A stretch of 64,000 nt of DNA, from contig NZ_SWBO01000002.1 of the NCBI RefSeq assembly GCF_005116475.1, positions 17,257 through 81,256 of the forward strand, read 5' to 3'. The notes beneath the pieces were generated by a model. The model was not told the DNA's origin. It made no database searches and worked only from the letters and a program-made list of their open reading frames with translations. Shown piece by piece: positions 25,655-34,914 of this stretch (positions are counted from its first letter, which is position 1; each line of letters begins with the position of its first letter). This DNA is from Pedobacter cryotolerans (GTDB lineage Bacteria > Bacteroidota > Bacteroidia > Sphingobacteriales > Sphingobacteriaceae). The translations under genes and the position numbers were made by a program.

Positions 25655-25954
25655 TTATCTGTTTTGATGTAGTTTGGGATTACGATTTTGATGCAGAATA
25701 GCAACAATAACTATCCTCTTATATTCATCATCGATAAAAAAATGGATAGCGTAAGGAAAAACATCAGTAAAAGCTGATCTTATTTTTTTATATTTTATCT
25801 CATAACCTTTAGGATTATTTTGAACTCTAACCAATGCTCTTTTAACTTCTTGAGCAAAGCGTTTTTCTAATCCTATTTTTTTGCCTTTATACCAATTTTT
25901 TGCCTCTTGTATTTCAAACTTTACTTCATCAAAATAATGTAAGTTGTAACCCAT
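25655..25954 (-). CDS. RelE/ParE-family toxin
   Basis: 99 residues. The RelE/ParE fold is recognisable in the N-terminal helices (FEIQEAKNWYKGKKIGLEKR, then FAQEVKRALVRVQNNPKGYE) and the C-terminal strands (FPYAIHFFIDDEYKRIVIVA, then ILHQNRNP). ParE-type toxins act on gyrase and RelE-type on mRNA at the ribosome; the sequence does not decide which. The antitoxin gene lies 2 bases upstream on the same strand. The last residues (PKLHQNR) repeat HQNR and reach close to the flanking palindrome, so the tail could have been altered by it. Confidence 0.88.
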   Translation of the reverse strand: MGYNLHYFDEVKFEIQEAKNWYKGKKIGLEKRFAQEVKRALVRVQNNPKGYEIKYKKIRSAFTDVFPYAIHFFIDDEYKRIVIVAILHQNRNPKLHQNR

Positions 25955-25956
25955 AC

Positions 25957-26181
25957 TTATTTATCAAGTTCACTCATCAATTCGGATATTGGTTTTACCC
26001 TCTCTGGGTTATCCTCAATAGCTTGTAGTCTGCTATCTAGAATTTCTTTATGCCATTCAGGCAAGGAAAAATCGACACTATCTACATTAGGATATATACT
26101 TTTTATCTTCTCCCATTCTTCTATTGGAAGTTGAACAGCAGTAACTAATCCGTTCTCGTTTGATAAATATTGAATGTTCAT
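25957..26181 (-). CDS. Antitoxin of the RelE/ParE-type pair
   Basis: 74 residues (MNIQYLSNENGLVTAVQLPI, then EEWEKIKSIYPNVDS). An N-terminal strand region that may bind DNA precedes a helix EWHKEILDSRLQAIEDNPER and a C-terminal VKPISELMSELDK. This matches the small addiction-module components that pair with ParE-like toxins in Bacteroidota. Two bases from the toxin gene, antitoxin first, is the usual order. It probably neutralises the toxin and autoregulates the pair. No classical ribbon-helix-helix is obvious. Confidence 0.8.
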   Translation of the reverse strand: MNIQYLSNENGLVTAVQLPIEEWEKIKSIYPNVDSVDFSLPEWHKEILDSRLQAIEDNPERVKPISELMSELDK

Positions 26182-26247
26182 ATACCAAATTTAACAAAAA
26201 AAATTTCAATATATTAATTTAAATGCTTGAAATAGTTAAAATCACTG

Positions 26248-26319
26248 GTCTTAGCGTCTCGCTAAGACCAAAGTTCAGTTTCCTAAGTTCATCCATTTGT
26301 CTTAGCGAGACGCTAAGAC
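26248..26319. repeat. Inverted-repeat element flanking the toxin-antitoxin pair, copy 2
   Basis: GTCTTAGCGTCTCGCTAA at 26248-26265 pairs perfectly with 26302-26319. Its left arm is also a smaller palindrome in itself (GGTCTTAGCG...CTAAGACC). It is the same family as 25581-25641. Confidence 0.85.
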
Positions 26320-26339
26320 TAGATTTACGACTAGATTTA

Positions 26340-27677
26340 TTAAACCTCCCCAATCTGGTACTCTTCAATTTTCCTATAAAGCGTTGTCAAGCCAATATTT
26401 AACAATCGAGCAGTTTCTGTTTTGTTGCCTTTGGTGTGTGCTAAAACCTTTTGAATATGTTGTTTTTCTATAGTTTGCAAATCGAAAGCATTTGTAATTG
26501 GCGCATCAATAAAGAACTCTATTGGTAATTGATTAGCCATTAAAACATCTCCATCTGCCAAAATCACTAACCTTTCAATTACATTTTTAAGCTCACGAAC
26601 GTTTCCTTTCCAACTGTGTTTTTCTAAAACGGCTAATAATTCTTCGTCTATTTTTAGCGCAGGGCGATTTACTTTTTTTGCAAATTCCCTCAAATAAAAA
26701 TCTGCCAACAAGCTAATATCCGCTTTGCGTTCTCTTAAAGCTGGCAAATTGATGGTAAAAACCGATAAACGGTAATATAAATCTAAACGGAAATGCCCAG
26801 CTTCTGCTTGCGCTTTTAAATCTCGATTGGTAGCCGCCAAAATTCGCACATTAACCTGACTTGTAGTAGTAGAACCCACTTTAATAAACGATTGATTTTC
26901 TAAAACCCTTAACAATTTGGCCTGTAAATCTAGGTTCATCTCTCCTATCTCATCTAAAAAGAGTGTGCCGCCATTGGCTTCTTCTAATAATCCTTTTTTG
27001 TCTTTATTTGCTCCTGTAAAAGCACCAGCTTTGTAACCAAATAACTCGCTTTCTAACAATTCTGGACTAAAGCCACTGCAATTTAATGCTACAAAAGGTT
27101 TGTTTTTTCTGGGGCTTTCGTAATGGATGGCTTGTGCAAAAACTTCTTTTCCAGTTCCGGTTTCGCCCAACAATGAAACGGTTGTATCTGTAACTGCAAC
27201 TTTTTCTGCTAGGGCGACAGCCTCTTTTATAGGTTTAGAATGACCTAAAATTGTTTTAAAACTGTATTTAACAGCAATCTTGTTTTCTAACTCAAAAACT
27301 CTTTGTTGCAATTGTGCTTTGGCAATGGCTTTATAAACCAGTGGGATAATTTTATCGTTATCATCACCTTTGGTTAAATAATCAAATGCTCCATTTTTAA
27401 TGGCTAAAACACCATCTGCTATGGTACCATAAGCAGTCAAATTTATTATTTCGATATATGATTTTAGAGCCTTGATTTGCTTTACCAACTCAACCCCATT
27501 AGCATCAGGCAGTTTTACATCGCTTATTACAACAGCAATATCCTCGCTGTTTACAATTTTTAATCCTTCTTTGGCATTTTCGGCTTGATAAACCACAAAA
27601 CCTTCTAGCTCAATAATCCGAGCAAGCAGGCTCCTAATTTTAATTTCATCGTCTATGATGAGTATGGAAGATTGCAT
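26340..27677 (-). CDS. Sigma-54-dependent response regulator (NtrC/AtoC type), probably controlling kdp
   Basis: 445 residues: receiver domain with Asp53 (VVISDVKLPD), an AAA+ domain with Walker A GETGTGKE at 171-178, the sigma-54 contact loop GAFTGA at 218-223, Walker B GGTLFLDEIGEM, an R-finger region, and a C-terminal Fis-type HTH (KTETARLLNIGLTTLYRKIE). It takes the place held by KdpE in Proteobacteria but is of a different class. In the kdp loci of this phylum, a regulator of this kind is commonly the partner of the short KdpD and separate kinase. It stands upstream of kdp on the same strand, with the toxin-antitoxin pair between them. Confidence 0.93.
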   Translation of the reverse strand: MQSSILIIDDEIKIRSLLARIIELEGFVVYQAENAKEGLKIVNSEDIAVVISDVKLPDANGVELVKQIKALKSYIEIINLTAYGTIADGVLAIKNGAFDYLTKGDDNDKIIPLVYKAIAKAQLQQRVFELENKIAVKYSFKTILGHSKPIKEAVALAEKVAVTDTTVSLLGETGTGKEVFAQAIHYESPRKNKPFVALNCSGFSPELLESELFGYKAGAFTGANKDKKGLLEEANGGTLFLDEIGEMNLDLQAKLLRVLENQSFIKVGSTTTSQVNVRILAATNRDLKAQAEAGHFRLDLYYRLSVFTINLPALRERKADISLLADFYLREFAKKVNRPALKIDEELLAVLEKHSWKGNVRELKNVIERLVILADGDVLMANQLPIEFFIDAPITNAFDLQTIEKQHIQKVLAHTKGNKTETARLLNIGLTTLYRKIEEYQIGEV

Positions 27678-27912
27678 GAATTGAAATTATGTAGCAATAT
27701 TAAGGATAAACCTTTATTAGTGGTGCTAAAATTATAATTTCACGAGGTTCTAATGTAAAAATATTAGTCAGCTAAACCGTAAAAGTTCCTTAAAACTTAA
27801 ATTATAAAGCTTTTGATATTATTTTTAATTAATTAAAATCGAATTGATAATTTGATGTTAAAACAAATACCTGTATTTTAGCATCAATCATTTCCACCTA
27901 ACGCTAATATCA

Positions 27913-28761
27913 ATGAGGCTCTCTCACCTTATCATTGCTCACACAAATCCCTCGCAACTTAAACGTTTAGTAAATGCTATAAGTAATCCAAATGCTGATA
28001 TTTATATCCATATAGATAAAAAAAGCAACCTTAAAGAATTTAGTCATTTATCATTAATACCAAACGTATTTTTTATAAAGGAAAGGTGTAAGGTTACTTG
28101 GGGAGCTTATAGTATGGTTGAAGCAACTTTGTGTAGCATGCAACAAATTTTAGACACTAAAATAACATATAGCCATATCAACTTATTGAGCGGTCAAGAT
28201 TATCCTTTAAAAAACGCAAAAGAAATAACAGACTTTTTTATCGCTAATCAAGGTATTAGTTTCATGAAATATCGTTGTATAACTGAAAACTGGAGAGATG
28301 CCTTGCCACGACTTAACAGATATGACTTTAGTAATTACAATTTCCGGTTTAAGTATAAATTAGAATTTTTTATTAATAAAATCCTGCCAAAAAAAACACT
28401 TCCAGCAGATCTAAAACCCTATGGATTATCGCAATGGATAACCATTACACCAATACATGCTAAATATGTAATTGAATATTTAAAAGCTAACAAAAAAGTA
28501 AGAAATTTCTATTTTTATACTTGGGGAGCTGATGAAATGGTATTTCAAACGATTTTAGTAAACTCTATGTACAAAGAAGAAATAGTTAATAGTTATATGA
28601 GATTTATAAGATTTAATAAAGGCGCTTACCGACCTGATGTACTTACCATTAAAGATGCTGAAGCTATGGTTAACTCTGGCAAATTTTACGCTAGAAAATT
28701 TGATGATAGCGTTGATGTTGAAGTATTAGATTACTTAGATGAAGTAATTAAAGCGCATTAA
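27913..28761 (+). CDS. GT14-family glycosyltransferase (core-2/I-branching enzyme-like)
   Basis: 282 residues beginning MRLSHLIIAHTNPSQLKRLV, with the family landmarks ADIYIHIDKKS, INLLSGQDYPLKNAKEI and FYFYTWGADEMVFQTILVNS. This places it in the core-2/I-branching beta-1,6-N-acetylglucosaminyltransferase family (GT14), widespread in bacterial surface-glycan clusters. It lacks a signal or membrane helix and probably acts in the cytosol. Its 3' end overlaps the convergent GT2 gene by 4 bases. Its location beside the polysaccharide-export operon suggests a part in the same glycan. Sugar specificity is unknown. Confidence 0.88.
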   Translation: MRLSHLIIAHTNPSQLKRLVNAISNPNADIYIHIDKKSNLKEFSHLSLIPNVFFIKERCKVTWGAYSMVEATLCSMQQILDTKITYSHINLLSGQDYPLKNAKEITDFFIANQGISFMKYRCITENWRDALPRLNRYDFSNYNFRFKYKLEFFINKILPKKTLPADLKPYGLSQWITITPIHAKYVIEYLKANKKVRNFYFYTWGADEMVFQTILVNSMYKEEIVNSYMRFIRFNKGAYRPDVLTIKDAEAMVNSGKFYARKFDDSVDVEVLDYLDEVIKAH

Positions 28762-29747
28762 CTTTTATAAAAAATAACTCTTTTAAATATAATTTTAACT
28801 AATCGCTTTAAACTTCGCTTATTTGGGTGCAATTTAAATGCTTCCCATACTTGAACAGTTGCTGCTGCAGGATTTTTTTGATTGTGGTAAATGTGATCAG
28901 AAAGTATACCTGCATAAATAGAATAGTTCATTCTGGCAGTTTTTTTTAAAGATTTTCTATAATTTTCTGGTAAATAATTTTGAATAATATCTATAACTTT
29001 AGCAATATCTTTTAAATTTTGTCCGGTTTTTAAAGCATTGCCCGTTATGTTATTTGAATGAACTCGATACGATGCTAATTTTAGCGGAGTATAGGCTGTT
29101 GGATATTTTGCTGCAATTCTGTTCCACATCTCCCAATCTTCGCCATAATGTACTGCGTAAAAACTGCCTAAATTTTCGTAAACTTCACGCTTTACAACCA
29201 TACATGGGGTTTGTAAAAGTTGTCCGGTAGCAATTTGAAGATACCAATCTTTTATAATTCCTGGCTCATCTAATATTTTTTTGCTATCCCATAAATATTC
29301 ATCATTTTCATTTATTTCTGTACAGCCCGTAAATGCAGCGCCTGCTTCTGGATATTTTTCGAATAGATTTGTTATTTCTTTATAAAAACCTGGTCTTACC
29401 AAATCATCGCCGTGCAAAATATGTACATATTTACCTTTTGCCCTATTAATGCAAGTTTCAAAATTTCTTAAACTACCACCATTTTCAGACTGCTGAAAAA
29501 ACCCAACTCTTCCTTTTCCAAGTTCTCTAACCAAAGCCTCAACATCTCCGTCAGTGCTAAAATCATCAATAACTTCAATTTGCATTAAAGTTGTGCTTTC
29601 TGCTTGTATTAGTACACTTTCAATTGTTTTTCTTAAATAGTTGATACAATTATAACTAGGAATCATTACAGACCATAAAGGTCTATCATCACTTTGTGGT
29701 AATGGTAAAATTTGTGGTGGAGTTTGAGGTGTACGTACAAGCATCAC
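28758..29747 (-). CDS. GT2-family glycosyltransferase
   Basis: 329 residues with a GT-A fold: WSVMIPSYNCINYLRKTIES, the acidic EVIDDFSTDGD, and the DXD-like GKYVHILHGDDLVRPGF, followed by EDWEMWNRIAAKYP near residue 200. Last gene of the minus-strand surface-polysaccharide run; 10 bases separate it from the two-domain GT2 gene. It probably adds one sugar to the exported glycan from a nucleotide sugar. Donor and acceptor cannot be told. Confidence 0.92.
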   Translation of the reverse strand: MMLVRTPQTPPQILPLPQSDDRPLWSVMIPSYNCINYLRKTIESVLIQAESTTLMQIEVIDDFSTDGDVEALVRELGKGRVGFFQQSENGGSLRNFETCINRAKGKYVHILHGDDLVRPGFYKEITNLFEKYPEAGAAFTGCTEINENDEYLWDSKKILDEPGIIKDWYLQIATGQLLQTPCMVVKREVYENLGSFYAVHYGEDWEMWNRIAAKYPTAYTPLKLASYRVHSNNITGNALKTGQNLKDIAKVIDIIQNYLPENYRKSLKKTARMNYSIYAGILSDHIYHNQKNPAAATVQVWEAFKLHPNKRSLKRLVKIIFKRVIFYKS

Positions 29748-29757
29748 TTATTGTTTA

Positions 29758-31812
29758 TTAATTTGAGTAATAGTATTCCCAATTTTTTAATCCATTTTGG
29801 TAGGCATCCATTTCTTTATCTGTTGTAAGATATTTGTGCTGCCGTTGGAGTACTTTAATTACATTATCAAGCATTAAATTTTTGTCTGCAGACATGTTAT
29901 AATCGTGTATGCGATAGGCCGCAATTTTTCCACTGTGCGTAATTGATGGGAAATTTCTTGTAATGTTTAAGTTGATGTCGTAATCTTCGCAAGCCTTTAG
30001 TAAAGGATCAAAATAAAATGTATAAAAAAGCGCACTCCTATACATCACAGTACCTTCCATAGCTATATAATTGCCATGTAAAAGACCTTCAAAATTATCA
30101 GCCCACTTTTCTATTTGCACAGAAGATGGCAAAATTTCTCCTTTATCATTTACCTTATCATGCGCACCTGATACAAAAACAACCTTTTTGTTGTTTTGAA
30201 AATGATTAAGGTTGATTTTTAAACCATCTGGATAGAGAAAATCATCCGCATCTAAAAACACAAAGAAATCGCCTCTTGCATAAAATACACCTCTATTTCT
30301 TGCTGCTGATAAGCCTAACCTATTGGCTTTATAGTACTTTACATTAGCATAATTTTTGCATACTTCGGCGGTATCATCTGTAGATCCATCATCAATTACT
30401 ATGATTTCGAAATTTTGATGAGATTGCTTCAGCACGCTTTCTATTGCTTGGGGAAGATATTTTCCATGATTGTAACATGGAATAATTATAGAAACTAATG
30501 GATTTTGACTGATGATTACCTCTTCTTTTAGGGATTTTAGATATAATAAGTTACCCTTTCGCTCTACATTTCTATTTTTTCGGTAATACAACCAGCCTGA
30601 AATACAACCTCTAACTTCATTAATTGTATTAAAAAGAGAATTTGGTCTTAAGTGGAGAAAATCACTCAATAATTTTTTGCCGTAATATTTAGGAAGAATT
30701 TTTTTCAACCTAAACATATCCCCATCATTGCGATAGTTTTCATACTGCACTAAAATTGAACTTACTTGCCCACGCATGTAACTAAAAATTTGTTTTTTTA
30801 GCGATTGTATTTCTTCACGATGTTGATGAAATACAAACAGTTGTGGAAAATAATGACAATGGTAACCTTCTGCTAAAATTCTATACCAAAATTCAGAATC
30901 ACCACTGCAACCTGATGCGCCAACATCTAAGCGTTCATCGAACCAACCAACTTGTTCAAAAATTTCTCGTCTAAATGCCATATTTGCCCCTGCTCCAATA
31001 TTCCAAACTGGCACACCTTCATTTACGTGGTCGGCAAAATACTTTTCATCAAATAATTTTGGTAAATAACCATTATTAAAGCCCCAAAATTTTTCGAAAG
31101 TATATTGAGCTTTAGTTGCTAAAGCAATTGGAATAACCAGACCAGTTACTGCCATTGTTTTTGGCGCTGTAAATAATGTTTTTAATTGTTTAGTCCAGTT
31201 TTTATCAACTATTACATCATCATCAGTGTAAGCAACAATTTCATTTTTTGCATATATAGCACCTGTATTACGAGCAATATCTAAGCCTTTACGTGGCTCT
31301 TTTACATATTTTATGTTTGGATATTTACTGACAATTTCCGCTGTTAAATCATCATCTGGTGCATTGTCTACAATAATTAATTCAAAATCTTTATCAGCAG
31401 AATTGAGCAACGATTTGATGCAACCTTCAATAGCATGAGAGCGGTTTCTGGTACAAATCACAACAGAAAGTTTATGATCGGAAATAACTAAATCATTTCT
31501 TTTAAAAATATCACTTAATACTTTATTTAATTCCTTTGATTTATTTTCAAAAAATAAAGTTTGCCAGTTAAGTTTATCACTTTGAGGATGCTGGCTAACA
31601 TAATATTCAAATGTTGTTTTTACAGAATTTACTGCTAGTTGATTTAGTTTCTTTCTATCAGCCGCCAAAAGTTGATCATCTAACCAAATATGACCTAATG
31701 GAATATTTAAATACCAAATAACTACATAATAATTTTTAGCTATTGGAATAAAGTTATGAAAATCACTTAACTGAATATGTTCTATGCTATATGGTTTAAA
31801 TTTATCCATCAT
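29758..31812 (-). CDS. Two-domain GT2 glycosyltransferase
   Basis: 684 residues with two GT-A domains in one chain. The first is at about 114-400 (LSVVICTRNRSHAIEGCIKS, EIVAYTDDDVIVD, GCSGDSEFWYRI). The second is at about 440-680 (PLVSIIIPCYNHGKYLPQAI, IVIDDGSTDDTAE, FFVFLDADDFLYPDG). About 110 residues at the N-terminus (IPIAKNYYVVIWYLNIPLGH) resemble no domain I can name. The start overlaps the ABC ATPase stop as TAATG, so translation is coupled. Two catalytic domains suggest alternating or successive sugar transfers in one repeat unit, which is inference. Confidence 0.9.
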   Translation of the reverse strand: MMDKFKPYSIEHIQLSDFHNFIPIAKNYYVVIWYLNIPLGHIWLDDQLLAADRKKLNQLAVNSVKTTFEYYVSQHPQSDKLNWQTLFFENKSKELNKVLSDIFKRNDLVISDHKLSVVICTRNRSHAIEGCIKSLLNSADKDFELIIVDNAPDDDLTAEIVSKYPNIKYVKEPRKGLDIARNTGAIYAKNEIVAYTDDDVIVDKNWTKQLKTLFTAPKTMAVTGLVIPIALATKAQYTFEKFWGFNNGYLPKLFDEKYFADHVNEGVPVWNIGAGANMAFRREIFEQVGWFDERLDVGASGCSGDSEFWYRILAEGYHCHYFPQLFVFHQHREEIQSLKKQIFSYMRGQVSSILVQYENYRNDGDMFRLKKILPKYYGKKLLSDFLHLRPNSLFNTINEVRGCISGWLYYRKNRNVERKGNLLYLKSLKEEVIISQNPLVSIIIPCYNHGKYLPQAIESVLKQSHQNFEIIVIDDGSTDDTAEVCKNYANVKYYKANRLGLSAARNRGVFYARGDFFVFLDADDFLYPDGLKINLNHFQNNKKVVFVSGAHDKVNDKGEILPSSVQIEKWADNFEGLLHGNYIAMEGTVMYRSALFYTFYFDPLLKACEDYDINLNITRNFPSITHSGKIAAYRIHDYNMSADKNLMLDNVIKVLQRQHKYLTTDKEMDAYQNGLKNWEYYYSN

Positions 31813-33077
31813 TATTCTTCTTCCTGTTCTAATTGCACTTTAAATTGTGGTCTTATTGCTCCTGGCCAATCGCCATACCAGGCTGTATTTTCTCTAAAAT
31901 CTTCTATATCAAAAGATAAACACTCTTCGAATTCAAAAATGGCTGCACTAGTATTTTTCACAAAAAATAAACTTATGGTATAAGAACCATTGTTTAATAA
32001 ATTGCCAGGAATTTTACATCTCCCCTTTACAACACCTTTTTTATATGGCTTGGCAACAGAATCAACATCAAATATGCAATCGCCCAAAACAGTGTTTAAA
32101 GTTAAGCTTACACCTAGGTCAATAATTTCTGAAGGAAGATACCAAAATTCAAATTCGACAACCAAAGGTGTTCTGATATCAATAATTTTATTTTGATCAA
32201 GATATTGAGGTATTAATTCTAATTTTTTAATTCGAATATTATCATTACCAGGAGCTTGATCGGGATCGTTATACTTTTTTTGGAGTTCGTGGATTTGTTC
32301 ATTTTTAAGGTAATTTGTAATGATTTCTTGTGTTCTTCCGATACCTAACAATCTACCCTTTTCTAAATGGATGGCTTTATTGCATAAATTTTTTAGCGCT
32401 TGTGCATTATGGCTAACAAAAAGAACTGTTTTACCTTGCTCGGCAGAAACTTCTTTCATTTTGCCTAAACATTTTTTCTGAAATTCTGCATCTCCAACAG
32501 CCAAAACTTCATCAACAATTAATATTTCTGGATCCAAATGTGCTGCTATTGCAAAAGCTAGTCTAACATACATCCCACTCGAGTAACGCTTTACTGGAGT
32601 ATCTAGAAAACGTTCAATACCAGAAAAAGCCACAATCTCATCAAACTTATTCATGATCTCTTTCTTGTGCATGCCAAGTATCTGCCCATTTAAAAAAATA
32701 TTTTCTCTTCCGGTAAGTTCTGCATGAAAGCCTGTACCAACTTCTAATAAACTAGCAATTCTGCCAATTCCTTTTATCGAACCTGAAGTTGGCAATGTTA
32801 TTCGAGATAAAATTTTCAACAAAGTTGATTTTCCAGCGCCATTTTTTCCAACAAAACCTACAACATCACCTTTAAAAATTTCAAAACTTACATCTTTTAA
32901 TGCCCAAAGTTCGTTTTTGTGAGCTTCATTAGCTTGCTCATCTGCACTTAAATTATTATTAATTTTAAATGCTTTTTTCCATACACTTTGTATGTCTTCT
33001 TTAAAAGAACGTGTACCAATTACGCCTAATTTGTAGTATTTAGATATGTTTTCTGCTTTTAATATTATATTACTCAT
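31812..33077 (-). CDS. Polysaccharide ABC exporter ATPase (Wzt-like) with C-terminal glycan-recognition domain
   Basis: 421 residues. The ABC domain (about 1-255) has Walker A GKNGAGKST, signature YSSGMYVRLAFAIAAHLDPE and Walker B ILIVDEVLAVGD. From about 280 a beta-sandwich of the Wzt C-terminal kind follows (RTPLVVEFEFWYLPSEIIDL, then NNGSYTISLFFV). In Wzt proteins this domain reads the end of the finished O-antigen or capsule chain before export. It is paired with the permease gene 9 bases upstream. Presence of the domain suggests export of a chain completed in the cytosol. Confidence 0.94.
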   Translation of the reverse strand: MSNIILKAENISKYYKLGVIGTRSFKEDIQSVWKKAFKINNNLSADEQANEAHKNELWALKDVSFEIFKGDVVGFVGKNGAGKSTLLKILSRITLPTSGSIKGIGRIASLLEVGTGFHAELTGRENIFLNGQILGMHKKEIMNKFDEIVAFSGIERFLDTPVKRYSSGMYVRLAFAIAAHLDPEILIVDEVLAVGDAEFQKKCLGKMKEVSAEQGKTVLFVSHNAQALKNLCNKAIHLEKGRLLGIGRTQEIITNYLKNEQIHELQKKYNDPDQAPGNDNIRIKKLELIPQYLDQNKIIDIRTPLVVEFEFWYLPSEIIDLGVSLTLNTVLGDCIFDVDSVAKPYKKGVVKGRCKIPGNLLNNGSYTISLFFVKNTSAAIFEFEECLSFDIEDFRENTAWYGDWPGAIRPQFKVQLEQEEE

Positions 33078-33086
33078 TACTAAAAA

Positions 33087-33953
33087 TTAAATGATATCCA
33101 TTACTTCAACTTCACGCCTTTTAAATAAAATTAATCCTGCTATGAGCAAAATAATGGTTTCCGCAACCGCGATTAACAAAAAATCATATCGTATGGCATT
33201 TTGATTAAAAAATATGCTTCTAAATGTTTCAATAATTGGTGTTAATGGATTTAACCAAAACAAAAGCTGAAATTTTTGAGGCACTATAGAACTAGGAAAT
33301 ACTACTGGAGTAATAAACATGCCTAATCTTAAAATGTATTGAAAAAATGTATCAATATCGCGGTAACGAGCAGTAAAAACAGCTATTAATAAGCCAGAGC
33401 CTAAAGCAAAACCTGCAGTTAAAATTACTAAAAAGGGTATTAGTAACATTTTAAATGACAGTTGAAACATATCATACGCAAAGAAATAAAATAAAAATAT
33501 GATGATAAAAAGCACCATTTGAATAGCTAATCTCACACTTTGTGTAATGATATTACTTACTGGTACAACTAATCTCGGAAAATAAACTTTATTAAAAATA
33601 TGTGCATTGGTAATAAAGGTGTACATCGTACCCGAAATATTGTCAAAAAAAAACGTCCATATTATAGTGCCCGATAGGTAAAATAAAATTTTTGGAACTC
33701 TATCTGTAGATACATTAGCAAAATTACCGAATACTACCAAGTAAATTAGTGTGGTGAGTAGCGGCTGTAAAAATATCCAAATCGGACCAATAACAGTTTG
33801 CTGATAGTTCGCAATTAAATCTCTACGTACAAAACGCAAAATTAATCCACGGTAATTAAAGAGCTCTTTTAAGCCTAATTTAAACCAGCTTTTTGCAGGA
33901 CTTATTTCCCATTGCCAATTTATGGTATCATTTTTTATGTTCTCGTTGTTCAT
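33087..33953 (-). CDS. Polysaccharide ABC exporter permease (Wzm-like, ABC-2 type)
   Basis: 288 residues with an N-terminal cytoplasmic stretch (LKELFNYRGLILRFVRRDLI) and six membrane helices, including TVIGPIWIFLQPLLTTLIYL and the conserved TPVVFPSSIVPQKFQLLFWL-NPLTPIIETFRSIFF at the end. This is the Wzm/TagG family. Its start overlaps the deacetylase stop as TAATG. With the Wzt-like ATPase it forms the inner-membrane exporter of the polysaccharide. Confidence 0.93.
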   Translation of the reverse strand: MNNENIKNDTINWQWEISPAKSWFKLGLKELFNYRGLILRFVRRDLIANYQQTVIGPIWIFLQPLLTTLIYLVVFGNFANVSTDRVPKILFYLSGTIIWTFFFDNISGTMYTFITNAHIFNKVYFPRLVVPVSNIITQSVRLAIQMVLFIIIFLFYFFAYDMFQLSFKMLLIPFLVILTAGFALGSGLLIAVFTARYRDIDTFFQYILRLGMFITPVVFPSSIVPQKFQLLFWLNPLTPIIETFRSIFFNQNAIRYDFLLIAVAETIILLIAGLILFKRREVEVMDII

Positions 33954-34912
33954 TATTTTTTATTCGATAACCAATTCATAAGGTGTTGTTCAAACTCTTT
34001 ACCATTCCAATTTTTAACCTGAAAGCGTGGAACAGTAAATTTATAAGTGCTATTTGTTAATCCATCTGGATTGGTTGTAAAAGCCAATTGAATGGCGGTT
34101 TTATCAATAATTTTTATGGTATCATCATTACATCCACCATGTGGATAGGCAAAATATTTTATTTTGCCCTTGGTTAATTGCTCTAAGGTATTTATCCCAT
34201 TATTAATTTCTTCTTCTTGATATTTGTAGGAGAAGTTTGGTAAAAAAGGATGGGTTTTAGTATGTGCACCAATTGTAAATAAACGATTTGCATTAAGGGC
34301 TAATAACTCCTCTTCGTTCATTTGTAGATATGCTGCTCTTTTGATATGGTTACTCGCCCACTTTTCTAAATACCTAATAAGTGCTTGATGTTCTTGAGCA
34401 GGTAGTTTTTTAAAAATTTCGCAGAGCTGAAGATATAAATCTGATGGTTTGGTTTCATGATCTTCAAAACCTATATGCCAAGAAAATTTTACTGGAGTAT
34501 TAATTTCTAAATTTGATGGTAAATTAGCAGTTTCTAAGCAAATTCTTTGCAAGGCATCCCACCAAAATTCTATCTCAGAACCGATAAAACCAGTTGTAAT
34601 AAAAAAAGTTGCAGGAATATTGTATTTCTCTAACTGAGGCTTAGCTGTCGTGTAGTTATCACGATAGCCGTCATCAAAAGTAATGGAAACATTGTTTTTT
34701 ATATTTTTTTGATGCGTGATTAAATCATTGAGCTTATCAAGTGAAATCACATTATATCGTTTTAACACTTGTAATTGCTCTTCAAAATTAGCCGGACTTA
34801 CCGCAAGCTCCCAAATATCAGATGAAACATCCGCTATGCGATGATACATTAAAACAACTCCAGTTAATGTAGATTTATTTCGAAAAGAAGAGAAAAGTGA
34901 GCGAATTTTCAT
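33953..34912 (-). CDS. Polysaccharide deacetylase (NodB-homology, CE4)
   Basis: 319 residues with the CE4 motifs VSITFDDGYRDNYTTAKPQL (motif 1, catalytic Asp and metal Asp), IGAHTKTHPFLPN (motif 2, the two metal His) and FAYPHGG (motif 3). There is no signal peptide, so it acts in the cytosol or at the membrane face, probably removing acetyl groups from a sugar in the nascent polysaccharide. Flanked by the export permease and the methyltransferase with overlaps of 1 base or a 2-base gap, it is clearly part of the operon. Confidence 0.92.
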   Translation of the reverse strand: MKIRSLFSSFRNKSTLTGVVLMYHRIADVSSDIWELAVSPANFEEQLQVLKRYNVISLDKLNDLITHQKNIKNNVSITFDDGYRDNYTTAKPQLEKYNIPATFFITTGFIGSEIEFWWDALQRICLETANLPSNLEINTPVKFSWHIGFEDHETKPSDLYLQLCEIFKKLPAQEHQALIRYLEKWASNHIKRAAYLQMNEEELLALNANRLFTIGAHTKTHPFLPNFSYKYQEEEINNGINTLEQLTKGKIKYFAYPHGGCNDDTIKIIDKTAIQLAFTTNPDGLTNSTYKFTVPRFQVKNWNGKEFEQHLMNWLSNKK

Positions 34913-34914
34913 TT

